From Mesorhizobium sp. 65-26 (GTDB lineage: Bacteria; Pseudomonadota; Alphaproteobacteria; Rhizobiales; Rhizobiaceae), in contig MKVL01000019.1 in the NCBI GenBank assembly GCA_001899205.1, positions 18,718 through 82,717 of the forward strand: 64,000 bases of DNA, read 5' to 3'. Below, one piece after another: positions 26,931 to 36,183 of the stretch (the stretch's first letter is position 1; every line of letters begins with the position of its first letter). The notes under the pieces are model-generated. The model saw nothing but the letters and a program-made list of their open reading frames with translations, searched no databases and was not told the origin of the DNA. Both the position numbers and the translations under genes were made by a program.

Positions 26931-28511
26931 CTAGACGGTGTGAATCCGCCACCACTCCAGGGGCGTTCGCATGAGTTCGGCAAGCACCGGGACGATCGCC
27001 TGCGGCAGGTCTTCGGCGATCAGGCCTGGTCCAAAGCGGCTGCCGGCCTCGGCATGGAGCCATACTCCGGCGCAGGCGGCCTCGAAAGGCGGCGTCTCCT
27101 GCGCCAGCAAGCCTGCGATGATGCCCGACAAGACATCACCGGAGCCGGCCGTGGCGAGCCAGGGCGCGCCATTGCTGTTGATGGCCGCGCGACCGTCCGG
27201 CGCGGCGATCACGGTGTCGGCGCCCTTGTAGACGATGACGGCGTAGGCGCGGGCAGCCGCGGCGCGGGCCTTGGCGAGCTTCGACTGCTCTTTCGATTCG
27301 GCGATATCGGGGAAAAGGCGGGCAAACTCACCTTCGTGCGGCGTCATCACCAGGGATGGCGCCAGGGTGCGGCGCGCCGCGTCGAAAAGCGCATCCGGCA
27401 CGTCGCGAAAGGATGTGATGCCGTCGGCGTCCAGCACAATCGCGCCGAGCTCGACATGGGTCCCAAGCCTGTAGCCGTTTTCCTTGTCTCGCCCAAGCAG
27501 TTGCAGAACGAAGTCGCGCGCCTTCCCGCCAACGCCGAAACCCGGTCCGAGGACGACCGCCAAAGGCCATCGCTCGCCGAGGAATTCGTCCAGATCCGGC
27601 TCGCTGTCGACCTTGCGCAGCATGACCGACGTCAGATGCGCGGCATTCACCTGCATGGCATTGGCTGGCGAGAGAACCGTCACGGCCCCTGCCCCGCTTC
27701 TGGCCGCTGCCATCGCCGACAGCCGTGCCGCGCCGGTGGCGCTCTGCCCGCCGGAGAAGACGCCGACGTGACCGCGCCGATACTTGTGGGTGTCGATCGC
27801 CGGCCTGCGCAGGTCACCCAGCCAAAGGCCTGGCGTATTTTCAAAGGTCTTCACCTTCAGCCGCTCGACGAGCGCATCCGGAATGCCGATGTCGGCGACA
27901 ACGATTTCGCCGCACCGCTCGCGGCCCGGCAGAAGGAGATGTCCCGGCTTCTTCCTGACGAAGGTGACCGTCACGTCAGCTTGGAAACAGGCACCAGCGA
28001 ACCCGCTCGCGCCCGACACGCCGGAGGGCAGGTCGATGGAGACGACCGGCACGCGCTCGGCAACACAGAGGCTGGCGACTTTTGTGGCATCGTGGGAAAT
28101 CCCCTTCGAAAGCCCCGCGCCATAGAGCGCGTCAACGACGACATCACCCGCAACCGGATCGCACTCACCCAGTTGCTTTACTGGCAATCCGCAGGCGTCG
28201 GCCGCCAGCCCCGCGTCACTTCCGGGCTTTGGTTTGCCTTCCGCCCAGACGGATACGTCTACCCCTGCCCGCGCCAGCAGCGTCGCCACGACATAACCAT
28301 CGCCGCCATTGTTGCCGGGACCGCACAGCACGTGAACGCGCTTTGCCTGGGGATAGCGCGACAGCACGACAGCGGCCACGGCAGCACCGGCGCGCCGCAT
28401 CAGTCCGATTCCGTCATATGGCCCCTCTGCGACCGCCAGTTGGTCGGCCGCGGCCATCTCAGCCGGGGACAGGAGTTCGAGGGCCGATGTCTTGATCGTC
28501 GCGCTTGCCAT
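26931..28511 (-). CDS. nnrD: Bifunctional NAD(P)H-hydrate epimerase / ADP-dependent NAD(P)H-hydrate dehydratase
   Basis: A 526-residue NAD(P)HX repair enzyme. The N-terminal YjeF epimerase domain (about 15-220) shows GPGNNGGDGYVVA and VDALYGAGLSKG. The C-terminal ribokinase-like dehydratase domain has GVFSGGQSATGAARLS, GPGFGVGGKARDF and the nucleotide-binding ATAGSGDVLSGIIAGLLAQ. It converts damaged hydrated NADH or NADPH back to the usable form. ATG at 28511 (MASATIKTSALELL) is preferred over 28541. It diverges from glnB. Confidence 0.95.
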   Translation of the reverse strand: MASATIKTSALELLSPAEMAAADQLAVAEGPYDGIGLMRRAGAAVAAVVLSRYPQAKRVHVLCGPGNNGGDGYVVATLLARAGVDVSVWAEGKPKPGSDAGLAADACGLPVKQLGECDPVAGDVVVDALYGAGLSKGISHDATKVASLCVAERVPVVSIDLPSGVSGASGFAGACFQADVTVTFVRKKPGHLLLPGRERCGEIVVADIGIPDALVERLKVKTFENTPGLWLGDLRRPAIDTHKYRRGHVGVFSGGQSATGAARLSAMAAARSGAGAVTVLSPANAMQVNAAHLTSVMLRKVDSEPDLDEFLGERWPLAVVLGPGFGVGGKARDFVLQLLGRDKENGYRLGTHVELGAIVLDADGITSFRDVPDALFDAARRTLAPSLVMTPHEGEFARLFPDIAESKEQSKLAKARAAAARAYAVIVYKGADTVIAAPDGRAAINSNGAPWLATAGSGDVLSGIIAGLLAQETPPFEAACAGVWLHAEAGSRFGPGLIAEDLPQAIVPVLAELMRTPLEWWRIHTV

Positions 28512-28628
28512 GGCCGGACCATGTAGCGTTTCGCCATGCAACGCAAACGGGCTATGCCGAAGCTTGTTGGCGTGCGCGTTGGAGCGGTGATGATTTCGGC
28601 ACCCACACTGCCCCTAAAATATGCGGCC

Positions 28629-28645
28629 TGCCCAATTATTGTGCG
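28629..28645 (+). promoter_or_regulatory. NtrC-like binding site upstream of glnB
   Basis: TGCCCAATTATTGTGCG is a 17-base imperfect dyad close to the NtrC consensus TGCACY-N5-RGTGCA. It lies about 130 bases upstream of the sigma-54 type promoter, a normal enhancer distance. Confidence 0.55.
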
Positions 28646-28773
28646 GACGCCCTGCCCGGCAATGTGTAGGCTTCGAACGGTGACGACGCTTTCAGGGCAG
28701 CGAACGACGAGAATTTGCGCTCAGATGCAGCCTGGCTTCGAAATCATGTGACGCCGTTTCAGGCTTCTCTATT

Positions 28774-28789
28774 TGGCACAATTCGTGCT
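28774..28789 (+). promoter_or_regulatory. Sigma-54 (-24/-12) promoter of glnB-glnA
   Basis: TGGCAC-AATTC-GTGCT matches the RpoN consensus TGGCAC-N5-TTGCW except for one base, with the invariant GG and GC ten bases apart. It ends 59 bases before the glnB start. Confidence 0.8.
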
Positions 28790-28848
28790 TGATGGAGGCG
28801 CAAGCGGGGTTCACAACCCGTTTTTTGGCAGTGGAGGCCGCTATTTAG

Positions 28849-29187
<339 letters not shown>

Positions 29188-29276
29188 GACTTTTGCCGCC
29201 AGGTGGAAATCGCCGGGCGCGCCACCGACAACCAAGCTATCAATTCAAAAAACGTCATCACATAGGGAAGATCCAT

Positions 29277-30686
29277 ATGACGACAGCCAAAGACATTCTG
29301 AAGCAGATCAAGGACAACGACGTGAAATTCGTCGACCTGCGCTTCACCGACCCGAAGGGCAAGCTGCAGCATGTGACGATGGATGTCGTCGAGGTCGAGG
29401 AAGACATGTTCGCCGACGGCGTCATGTTCGACGGCTCCTCGATCGCCGGCTGGAAAGCCATCAACGAGTCCGACATGGTCCTGATGCCCGATCCCGAGAC
29501 CGTGCACATGGACCCGTTCTTCGCGCAGTCGACCATGGTGATCCTGTGCGACATCCTCGATCCGGTTTCGGGCGAAGCCTACAATCGTGACCCGCGCGGC
29601 ACGGCCAAGAAGGCCGAGGCCTACATGAAGGCCGAAGGCATCGGCGACACCATCTATGTCGGCCCGGAAGCCGAGTTCTTCGTGTTCGACGACGTCAAGT
29701 ACAAGGCCGACCCCTACAATACCGGCTTCAAGCTCGACTCCACCGAACTGCCGTCGAATGACGACACGGACTATGAGACCGGCAACCTCGGCCACCGGCC
29801 GCGCGTGAAGGGTGGCTATTTCCCGGTGCCGCCGATCGATTCGGCGCAGGACATGCGCTCGGAAATGTTGACGGTGCTGGCCGAGATGGGCGTGCGCGTC
29901 GAGAAGCATCACCACGAAGTGGCTGCCGCGCAGCACGAGCTCGGCATCAAGTTCGATGCGCTGGTGCGCAACGCCGACAAGATGCTGATCTACAAGTATG
30001 TCGTTCACCAGGTCGCCAACGCATACGGCAAGACGGCCACCTTCATGCCGAAGCCGATCTTCGGCGACAACGGCTCGGGCATGCACGTCCACATGTCGAT
30101 CTGGAAGGGTGGCAAGCCGACTTTCGCCGGCAATGAATATGCCGGCCTTTCGGAAAACTGCCTGTTCTTCATCGGCGGCGTCATCAAGCACGCCAAGGCG
30201 ATCAATGCCTTCACCAATCCGCTGACCAATTCCTACAAGCGTCTGGTGCCGGGCTACGAAGCGCCGGTGCTACTCGCTTATTCGGCGCGCAACCGCTCGG
30301 CCTCGTGCCGCATCCCGTTCGGCAGCTCGCCGAAGTCGAAGCGCGTCGAGGTTCGTTTCCCCGATCCGGGCGCGAACCCCTACCTTGCATTCGCCGCGCT
30401 GCTGATGGCCGGCCTCGACGGCATCAAGAACAAGATCCATCCGGGTCAGCCGATGGACAAGGATCTCTATGACCTGCCGCCGAAGGAGTTGAAGAAGATC
30501 CCGACCGTCTGCGGTTCGCTGCGCGAGGCGCTGCAGAGCCTCGACAAGGATCGCGGCTTCCTGAAGGCCGGCGGTGTCTTCGACGACGACCAGATCGACA
30601 GCTACATCGAGCTGAAGATGGCCGAGGTGATGCGGTTCGAAATGACCCCGCATCCGGTCGAATACGACATGTACTACTCGGTCTAA
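29277..30686 (+). CDS. glnA: Glutamine synthetase, class I
   Basis: A 469-residue dodecameric GSI that condenses glutamate and ammonia with ATP. It has the N-terminal [18 protein letters not shown], the latch region [13 protein letters not shown], the metal and glutamate site [11 protein letters not shown], the ATP block [18 protein letters not shown], and [24 protein letters not shown] contains the tyrosine adenylylated by GlnE. The ATG at 29277 follows AGGGAAG. A longer frame running through glnB was rejected. Regulation is by adenylylation through PII and by glnB co-transcription. Confidence 0.98.
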   Translation: MTTAKDILKQIKDNDVKFVDLRFTDPKGKLQHVTMDVVEVEEDMFADGVMFDGSSIAGWKAINESDMVLMPDPETVHMDPFFAQSTMVILCDILDPVSGEAYNRDPRGTAKKAEAYMKAEGIGDTIYVGPEAEFFVFDDVKYKADPYNTGFKLDSTELPSNDDTDYETGNLGHRPRVKGGYFPVPPIDSAQDMRSEMLTVLAEMGVRVEKHHHEVAAAQHELGIKFDALVRNADKMLIYKYVVHQVANAYGKTATFMPKPIFGDNGSGMHVHMSIWKGGKPTFAGNEYAGLSENCLFFIGGVIKHAKAINAFTNPLTNSYKRLVPGYEAPVLLAYSARNRSASCRIPFGSSPKSKRVEVRFPDPGANPYLAFAALLMAGLDGIKNKIHPGQPMDKDLYDLPPKELKKIPTVCGSLREALQSLDKDRGFLKAGGVFDDDQIDSYIELKMAEVMRFEMTPHPVEYDMYYSV

Positions 30687-30709
30687 GCCGCGTTTCGGAC
30701 CGTCAAACA

Positions 30710-30746
30710 GCCCTTGAAGGAGCCTGGCTTCTTCAAGGGCTTTTTT
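30710..30746 (+). terminator. Terminator of glnBA
   Basis: GCCCTTGAAG and CTTCAAGGGC form a perfect 10-base stem with a loop of about 11 bases, then TTTTTTGTT. It lies 23 bases after the glnA stop. Confidence 0.92.
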
Positions 30747-31267
30747 GTTGACGGCAAGACCGGAGATTACCGGGCACGCCAGCGCTGGAGATGACCGGCA
30801 CGAGGGCGCATCAGGCTTGGCAGCCAGCGACCGCAAGCCACGCGAAAATCAATAGTTGCGCTGGATGAAACGGCGGTACTACGAAATGCCAGGAGCGAGC
30901 GGCGCTGCCTCAGGCTACAGCACCCGCTCGTCCGGCACCACGCCTATGCTGTAGCGTACGAAACCCCCGCCCCGTGCTAACAGTATTGTCATGGCGTAAC
31001 CACTGGTTGCGAATAGGCATGGCGCGCCTCGATCTGTCAACGAGCGCAAGTGCCGCGGAAACGCGCGGATATGGGGTCCAGCGACCTGATCCTGCGCGGA
31101 AAATCATCTGCTAAAATGGCTGTAACAGACTGTTTTCAAAAGATTTCTGGACTTCATCCTTTTCATTCGGCCAATACAATGCGTGGGCCTGACTACCTCC
31201 TTGCGGCTGCTTGCAGGGCTGACTTTTTTTGGGTGTATCGCTGCCCTGTCAATGGAGGACACTAAAC
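30747..31267. other. Intergenic region between glnA and the APC permease gene
   Basis: About 520 bases. It includes a short imperfect direct repeat (GGAGATTACCGGGCAC at 30762-30777 and GGAGATGACCGGCAC at 30787-30801) and an AT-richer half from 31090 to 31200. No ORF resembles a protein family and no tRNA or known small-RNA fold is evident. It could hide an uncharacterised sRNA, but nothing positive supports one. Confidence 0.35.
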
Positions 31268-31269
31268 GA

Positions 31270-31297
31270 AAAGAGCCCCGGCCAGGCCGGGGCTCTC
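31270..31297 (-). terminator. Terminator of the APC permease gene
   Basis: GAGCCCCGGCC and a matching CCGGGGCTC form a stem around a short AGG loop. On the minus strand it is followed by TTTTCGTTT. It lies about 45 bases past the permease stop. Confidence 0.85.
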
Positions 31298-31340
31298 GTC
31301 GGGCAGATCGCAGGAGGAGGATACGGCCTGCCTTCGACGA

Positions 31341-32759
31341 CTAGTCGGCCAACTCGTCCGGGCCATGCAGAGTCCAGTCCGCGCGCCGCGCCAGGACGAG
31401 GAGATAATAGACTGCCGCAACCGCCATGATCAGCAATGTCGCGATCAGACTCGGACGACCGAAGGAAGCGTCGAGCAGGTTTTGATAGGCCACATAGACC
31501 AGCGCCAGGAAGGCAAGCGCCGCCGGCACCGGGAACAACGGCATCCGATAATGTCCGCCCGAGGTCGAGCCATTGCGCCGGCCGACGAAGACCGCCACGC
31601 ACAGCAAGGCATAGATCACCACCAGCGAGGTGCCGCTGACGACCAGGAGCAGATTGAGGTCGATGAAGCAGGCCAGAGCCGCCAGGATGGCGACGACGAT
31701 CGTCGCGATCCAGGGCGAGGCGTAGCTGCCGTGGACCGATGCTACGGCCGCGTTGATAGGACCAAACCAGGTCTTGTCGCGTCCGGAGCTGAAAAGCAGG
31801 CGGGCGGCCTGCAGGATGATGGCAATAACGGCATTGAAGATGGCCACTGCGATGGCCAGGCTCATCATCACGGTCAGCACATGGCCGCCGCGAGCCTCGA
31901 GAAAGTACTCGATCTTCTGTGGAGCCGCGAGCAGGCCGACGAGATCCGGCGCGCCGAGCAGGACCGCCGTCAGCGGAATAAGTTCAGCGGCGACGGTGAT
32001 GACCAGCGCCCACAGAACGATCTTGCCGATGTTGCGCTTGGCGTCGTGCGTCTCTTCACCGAAATATGCGGCGGCTCCATAGCCATTGTAGGCAAACAGC
32101 GACACGGCGGTGGAAGCCAGGATGATGCCGGCTGCAGCCGGAACCAATTGGTTGGTGGTGGCGTCGAGCAATTGCGGCGAGGTGAACAGGCTGGAAAGCG
32201 GCCGTTCCATATGGGCAAAGCCCAGTAGCGTCAGGATCAGAAGCGCCAGCATCTCGATGCCGAGGAAGATACCGGTGACGAAGGCGTTGACCTTGATGCG
32301 AAGCGCGGCCACGGCGCCCGCGAGGATGATCGTTATGACGCCTACCCATTGCGGGCTGAGATTGGGGATGAGGACCCCCAAATAGGTGCCGACGCCAAGC
32401 GCTATGACGGCCACGATCAGCACGATCGAGACGAAGACCAGCACCAGCGTGACGAACCCCCAGAAGCGGCCGAGCGTACGGCCGATCATGGTGTATTCGC
32501 CGCCGGCCATCGGATAGGCCGACGACAACTCGGCATACACGAAGGCCATGAACAGGCCGATGACGGCGGCCAGCACGAAGCTGAGAAACGAGCCGGTGCC
32601 GGCCAGCGCGATGACACCCGGAACGATGATGAAGACCGAGGATGCCGGCGTCACCGCCGACAGCACGATCATCAGTGTGCCGAGCGCATTGAGTGCTCGA
32701 TCCAACCCCTTGGCGCCGGTCGCGGCGTCGACGCCCGTCGAGGCTTCGTTTGTGGACAT
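31341..32759 (-). CDS. APC family amino acid/polyamine permease
   Basis: A 472-residue inner-membrane transporter with about twelve helices. The TM1 region is VIALAGTGSFLSF, the substrate-site segment is SSAYPMAGGEYTMIGRTLG, and the loop GYGAAAYFGEETHDAKRN is typical of APC permeases. It is probably a proton-coupled importer of an amino acid or amine. It is divergent from the TetR gene, and both share a region with two palindromes. Together with the peptidase beyond, uptake or release of amino acids from small peptides is likely. Confidence 0.9.
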   Translation of the reverse strand: MSTNEASTGVDAATGAKGLDRALNALGTLMIVLSAVTPASSVFIIVPGVIALAGTGSFLSFVLAAVIGLFMAFVYAELSSAYPMAGGEYTMIGRTLGRFWGFVTLVLVFVSIVLIVAVIALGVGTYLGVLIPNLSPQWVGVITIILAGAVAALRIKVNAFVTGIFLGIEMLALLILTLLGFAHMERPLSSLFTSPQLLDATTNQLVPAAAGIILASTAVSLFAYNGYGAAAYFGEETHDAKRNIGKIVLWALVITVAAELIPLTAVLLGAPDLVGLLAAPQKIEYFLEARGGHVLTVMMSLAIAVAIFNAVIAIILQAARLLFSSGRDKTWFGPINAAVASVHGSYASPWIATIVVAILAALACFIDLNLLLVVSGTSLVVIYALLCVAVFVGRRNGSTSGGHYRMPLFPVPAALAFLALVYVAYQNLLDASFGRPSLIATLLIMAVAAVYYLLVLARRADWTLHGPDELAD

Positions 32760-32781
32760 GGTCCTCCCCTTTTTTTAATCT

Positions 32782-32794
32782 GATAAAAATTATC
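32782..32794. promoter_or_regulatory. Palindrome near the APC permease start
   Basis: GATAA-AAA-TTATC is a perfect inverted repeat lying 23 bases upstream of the permease ATG. It is a possible operator for the divergent TetR protein, although its sequence differs from the TetR-proximal palindrome. Confidence 0.35.
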
Positions 32795-32881
32795 CTCCGT
32801 GACGGAACCTAGCCACACCGTATCGCTTCGTCAACGAATATGGTGTACACGCCTCTTGCGCGATCGCAGCACCTACACATA

Positions 32882-32895
32882 AATTGAATTCAATT
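32882..32895. promoter_or_regulatory. Palindromic operator candidate upstream of the TetR gene
   Basis: AATTGAATTCAATT is a perfect 14-base palindrome that ends 14 bases upstream of the regulator's ATG. TetR-family regulators commonly bind such a site to repress themselves and a divergent target. Binding is inferred. Confidence 0.5.
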
Positions 32896-32909
32896 CAGGA
32901 AATAACTCA

Positions 32910-33512
32910 ATGGGCCGACCGACAACCCAAGCCGACCGTCGCCTGACTTTAGTGGCGGCGGCGGAATCGATGATCGCCAGGCATGGCCTTGCCGGGGTCA
33001 CGCTGCGCGATGTCGCCAACGAGGCAGGCATGAGTTCCAGCGCGCTGCTCTACTACTATCCGGGACTGAAAGACCTGCTCGACGACGTGCAGAAGCAGGC
33101 CGTGGAGCGGTTCTGCACGCTGCGCGCCGCCTCGGTCACCCGCATCGAGGACCCGAAGCTGCGCCTCAAGGCAATGATCGAGAGCGGCCTGCCCACGGAC
33201 AGGGACGACCAGCTTTGCCGGCTACTCTATGAGCTTGGTGCCTACTCCCGCTCCGATGCCAGCTATGCAGCCCGCCACATCGCCTTGTTCGAGCGCCAGG
33301 TGGCGATCTATGTCGGCATCCTCGAAGCTGGCGCGGCCACCGGAATATTCAAGTTGCAATCGGCCAGCGACGCGATCGCGCGCGCGTTGGTGATCCTGGA
33401 GGACGGCCTCGGGCTTCATCTGATCAACGTCGTGCCGGCTGTCGATCATCCCACCGCCGTGTCAATCCTGACCGACTACGGGGAGCTGGCGACCGGCTGC
33501 CGCCTTCGCTGA
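32910..33512 (+). CDS. TetR/AcrR family transcriptional regulator
   Basis: A 200-residue regulator. The N-terminal helix-turn-helix spans about 10-55 (LVAAAESMIARHGLAGVTLRD; VANEAGMSSSALLYYYPGLKDLL). The C-terminal half is a helical ligand domain of the type seen in BetI-like members (FERQVAIYVGILEAGAA). It is divergent from the APC permease and 30 bases upstream of the P1 peptidase gene, so it probably controls both. The ligand is unknown, perhaps the transported amino compound. Confidence 0.92.
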   Translation: MGRPTTQADRRLTLVAAAESMIARHGLAGVTLRDVANEAGMSSSALLYYYPGLKDLLDDVQKQAVERFCTLRAASVTRIEDPKLRLKAMIESGLPTDRDDQLCRLLYELGAYSRSDASYAARHIALFERQVAIYVGILEAGAATGIFKLQSASDAIARALVILEDGLGLHLINVVPAVDHPTAVSILTDYGELATGCRLR

Positions 33513-33542
33513 GCCGACTTACAAAAGGGAGAGCACAACAGC

Positions 33543-34712
33543 ATGAACCAACGAGCTGATATTGACACCACGCCGACAGGTAGGGCCCGCGCCAGGGCGC
33601 TTGGCATCCCATTGCAGGGCAGCCCCGGCCCCGCCAATGCCATTACCGACGTCGACGGCGTTCTCGTTGGCTACTCGACGATCGTCGAGGGTGAAGGAAA
33701 GCTGTCAGTCGGCCACGGCCCCGTGCGCACAGGGGTCACAGCGATCCTGCCACTGGGCCGCGACGGAGTCGGCACGGCATGCGCAGCCGGCTATCATTCG
33801 TTCAATGGCAATGGCGAGATGACCGGCGCCTCGTGGCTGGAAGAAGCTGGCAGCCTCAGCATGCCAATCCTGATCACCAACACCCATGCCATCGGCCCCT
33901 GCCATCGCGGTGTCATCGACTGGGTGGCGCACAACAAGCCGGAGGTCGCGAACCAGTGGCTGCTGCCGGTCGTGGCGGAGACGTGGGACGGTTACCTCAA
34001 CGACATCAACGGCTCTCACATCACCGTCGATCACGCCGTCGCGGCGATCGACAAGGCGGTGGGCGGCAGGATCGAGGAAGGCTCGGTCGGCGGCGGCACG
34101 GGCATGAACTGCTACGCCTTCAAGGGCGGGTCGGGCACAGCCTCGCGGATCGTCGACTACGGCCACCGTCAATATACGGTCGGCGTCTTCCTGCAGGCGA
34201 ATTTCGGCTCGCGCAACGAGCTCAGCATCGCGGGCATTCCCATGGGCGACGAACTCGCCGACGACAATCCGATGGAAGCCTATTTCAGTGGCCGGCCGAC
34301 GGGCGCGGGTTCCTGCATCGGCATCGTCGCCACCGACGCACCGCTGCTGCCAGGCCAATGCAAGGCACTGGCGCGCCGCGTGCCGCTCGGCCTCGCACGC
34401 ACGGGAACGGCGGGCTCGCACTTTTCCGGCGACATCTTTCTTGCTTTCTCGACGGCAAACCCCGATGCGCTCAACGGTCGGTTTCCGCAAGGCGCGCCGA
34501 GCGAAGAGAGCTACGGTCATATGGACTTCGTCCCCTGGGGACGAATGGATGATTTCTATACGGCGGTCGTCCAGGCGACCGAGGAAGCGGTGCTGAACGC
34601 GCTGGTCGCCAACAGCGAAATGACAGGCCGTGACGGCAACCGGACCCCCGCCCTGCCCCATGCGAAGGTCGTCGCGGCGCTGCACGCGCGCGGAATCACC
34701 GCCCGCCGATAA
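33543..34712 (+). CDS. P1 family (DmpA/BapA-type) aminopeptidase
   Basis: A 389-residue self-processing Ntn-type peptidase. The family blocks are GPANAITDVDGVLVGYSTI at the N-terminus, SVGGGTGMNCYAFKGGSGTASR mid-chain (shown by its glycines), and the processing region RTGTAGSHFSGDIFLAFSTAN. There the conserved Gly-Ser pair is expected to be cut, making the serine the new N-terminal nucleophile. Relatives remove N-terminal D-, L- or beta-amino acids from small peptides or amides. There is no signal peptide. It is downstream of the TetR gene and ends at a bidirectional terminator. Confidence 0.93.
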   Translation: MNQRADIDTTPTGRARARALGIPLQGSPGPANAITDVDGVLVGYSTIVEGEGKLSVGHGPVRTGVTAILPLGRDGVGTACAAGYHSFNGNGEMTGASWLEEAGSLSMPILITNTHAIGPCHRGVIDWVAHNKPEVANQWLLPVVAETWDGYLNDINGSHITVDHAVAAIDKAVGGRIEEGSVGGGTGMNCYAFKGGSGTASRIVDYGHRQYTVGVFLQANFGSRNELSIAGIPMGDELADDNPMEAYFSGRPTGAGSCIGIVATDAPLLPGQCKALARRVPLGLARTGTAGSHFSGDIFLAFSTANPDALNGRFPQGAPSEESYGHMDFVPWGRMDDFYTAVVQATEEAVLNALVANSEMTGRDGNRTPALPHAKVVAALHARGITARR

Positions 34713-34738
34713 ATCCCTCTTCGGCCGCGGGCCGATAT

Positions 34739-34773
34739 GAAAAAGCCCCGGCGTCTTGCGCCGGGGCTTTTTT
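34739..34773. terminator. Bidirectional terminator between peptidase and glnII
   Basis: AAAAGCCCCGGCG and CGCCGGGGCTTTTTT pair over a TCTTG loop. A-rich and T-rich ends on both sides serve the two convergent genes. Confidence 0.92.
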
Positions 34774-34829
34774 GTCACCGGATCCTTCCAGCAATGTCGA
34801 GGCGGCCACAGGGGCCACGCGGCAGAGGA

Positions 34830-35870
34830 TCAGGCGGCCGCGGACACCGAAGCGTCGGTCGCGACTTCCGAGATCGTCTTCAGGACCTGCGAAGCGATCT
34901 GGTAGGGGTCGCCCTGCGAGTTCGGGCGGCGATCTTCCAGATAGCCCTTGTAGTCATTCTTGACGAAGGAGTGCGGCACCCGGATCGACGCGCCACGATC
35001 GGCGACGCCATAGGAGAACTTGTTCCACGGCGCGGTCTCGTGCTTTCCGGTCAGGCGCTTGTCGTTGTCCGGGCCGTACACGGCGATGTGGTCCATCAGG
35101 TTCTTCTCGAACTGCGCCATCAGCGCCTCGAAATAGGCCTTGCCGCCCACTTCGCGCATGTATTTGGTCGAGAAGTTGCAGTGCATGCCCGAACCGTTCC
35201 AGTCGGTATCGCCGAGCGGCTTGCAGTGGAACTCGATGTCGATGCCGTACTTTTCCGTCAGGCGCAGGAGCAGGTAACGCGCCATCCAGATCTGGTCGGC
35301 GGCCTTCTTGGAACCCTTGCCGAAAATCTGGAATTCCCACTGGCCCTTCGCCACTTCGGCGTTGATGCCCTCGTGATTGAGGCCGGCGGCCAGGCAGAGG
35401 TCGAGATGCTCCTCGACGATCTGGCGCGCGACGTCGCCGACGTTCTTGTAGCCAACGCCGGTGTAGTAAGGGCCCTGTGGCGCAGGATAGCCGCTCTCGG
35501 GAAAGCCGAGCGGACGCCCGTCCTTGTAGAAGAAATACTCCTGCTCGAAACCGAACCAGGCATCCTCGTCGTCGAGAATGGTCGCGCGGCTGTTCGATTC
35601 ATGCGGGGTGACGCCATCGGGCATCATGACTTCGCACATCACCAGGACACCGTTGGTGCGGGCAGGATCCGGATAGACCGCCACAGGCTTCAGCACGCAA
35701 TCCGAACTGTGGCCCTTGGCCTGGTTCGTGGACGAGCCGTCGAAACCCCACAGCGGAAGCTGTTCGAGGGTGGGGAATTCGGCAAACTCCTTGACCTGGG
35801 TCTTGCCGCGCAGATTGGGGGTCGGGGTGTAGCCGTCGAGCCAGATATACTCGAGCTTATACTTGGTCAT
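34830..35870 (-). CDS. glnII: Glutamine synthetase II, eukaryote-like
   Basis: A 346-residue GSII, the octameric or decameric type found in plants and rhizobia. Signature blocks are KLEYIWLDGYTPTPNLRGKT, LPLWGFDGSSTNQAKG, FGFEQEYFFYKDG, GSGMHCNFSTK and ASIRVPHSF. It lacks the adenylylation tyrosine region of GSI, so it is regulated at transcription and translation. The ATG at 35870 replaces the long upstream extension, which overlaps the promoter. A near-perfect sigma-54 promoter lies 84 bases upstream and a GstI homologue is divergent. Confidence 0.97.
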   Translation of the reverse strand: MTKYKLEYIWLDGYTPTPNLRGKTQVKEFAEFPTLEQLPLWGFDGSSTNQAKGHSSDCVLKPVAVYPDPARTNGVLVMCEVMMPDGVTPHESNSRATILDDEDAWFGFEQEYFFYKDGRPLGFPESGYPAPQGPYYTGVGYKNVGDVARQIVEEHLDLCLAAGLNHEGINAEVAKGQWEFQIFGKGSKKAADQIWMARYLLLRLTEKYGIDIEFHCKPLGDTDWNGSGMHCNFSTKYMREVGGKAYFEALMAQFEKNLMDHIAVYGPDNDKRLTGKHETAPWNKFSYGVADRGASIRVPHSFVKNDYKGYLEDRRPNSQGDPYQIASQVLKTISEVATDASVSAAA

Positions 35871-35953
35871 TCCAGTGCCTCTCGTTGCTCGGACGCCGCT
35901 TGGTGGCGGCATCAACGCATGGCCGGATCGAGCCGACCTGCCGCGCCATAAAA

Positions 35954-35969
35954 TGCAAGCCGCGTGCCA
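35954..35969 (-). promoter_or_regulatory. Sigma-54 (-24/-12) promoter of glnII
   Basis: On the minus strand the sequence is TGGCAC-GCGGC-TTGCA, an exact match to the RpoN consensus. It points towards glnII and predicts a 5' leader of about 70 bases. Confidence 0.92.
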
Positions 35970-36065
35970 GCCTCCCTCTCTCGGGTGCGACAAAATGGTC
36001 AGGGCATTGCGTTGATTTCGCTGAGCCGCCTCAGCAATGCGTCACGATCAGTCAGATATGTAATT

Positions 36066-36082
36066 TGCATAAATTATATGCA
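36066..36082. promoter_or_regulatory. NtrC-like palindrome between glnII and gstI
   Basis: TGCATAAATTATATGCA is a 17-base dyad with the TGCA ends and spacing of NtrC sites. It lies about 97 bases upstream of the glnII promoter and 102 bases upstream of the divergent gstI start. It is placed so NtrC could activate glnII and influence gstI. Confidence 0.7.
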
Positions 36083-36183
36083 CAATATGTTCTTTTTGTA
36101 AGCATATTGCCTAAAGGAGTCGCACAACCTATCTTGGTGGAAAGTTGAATCGACAATCTCCTGGAGAAGTAAGGAGGCCGCCC

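Larger units (their letters stand above)
28512..28848. other. glnB upstream control region
   Basis: This 337-base spacer between nnrD and glnB is not coding in any convincing frame. It contains the sigma-54 type promoter and NtrC-like site annotated separately. Ribosome-binding sequence TGGAGG lies 15 bases upstream of glnB. Confidence 0.6.

Noticed and set aside
30747-31267. Possible small RNA or small genes between glnA and the permease
   Set aside because: There is a weak direct repeat and an AT-rich half, but no promoter-terminator pair or protein-like frame.
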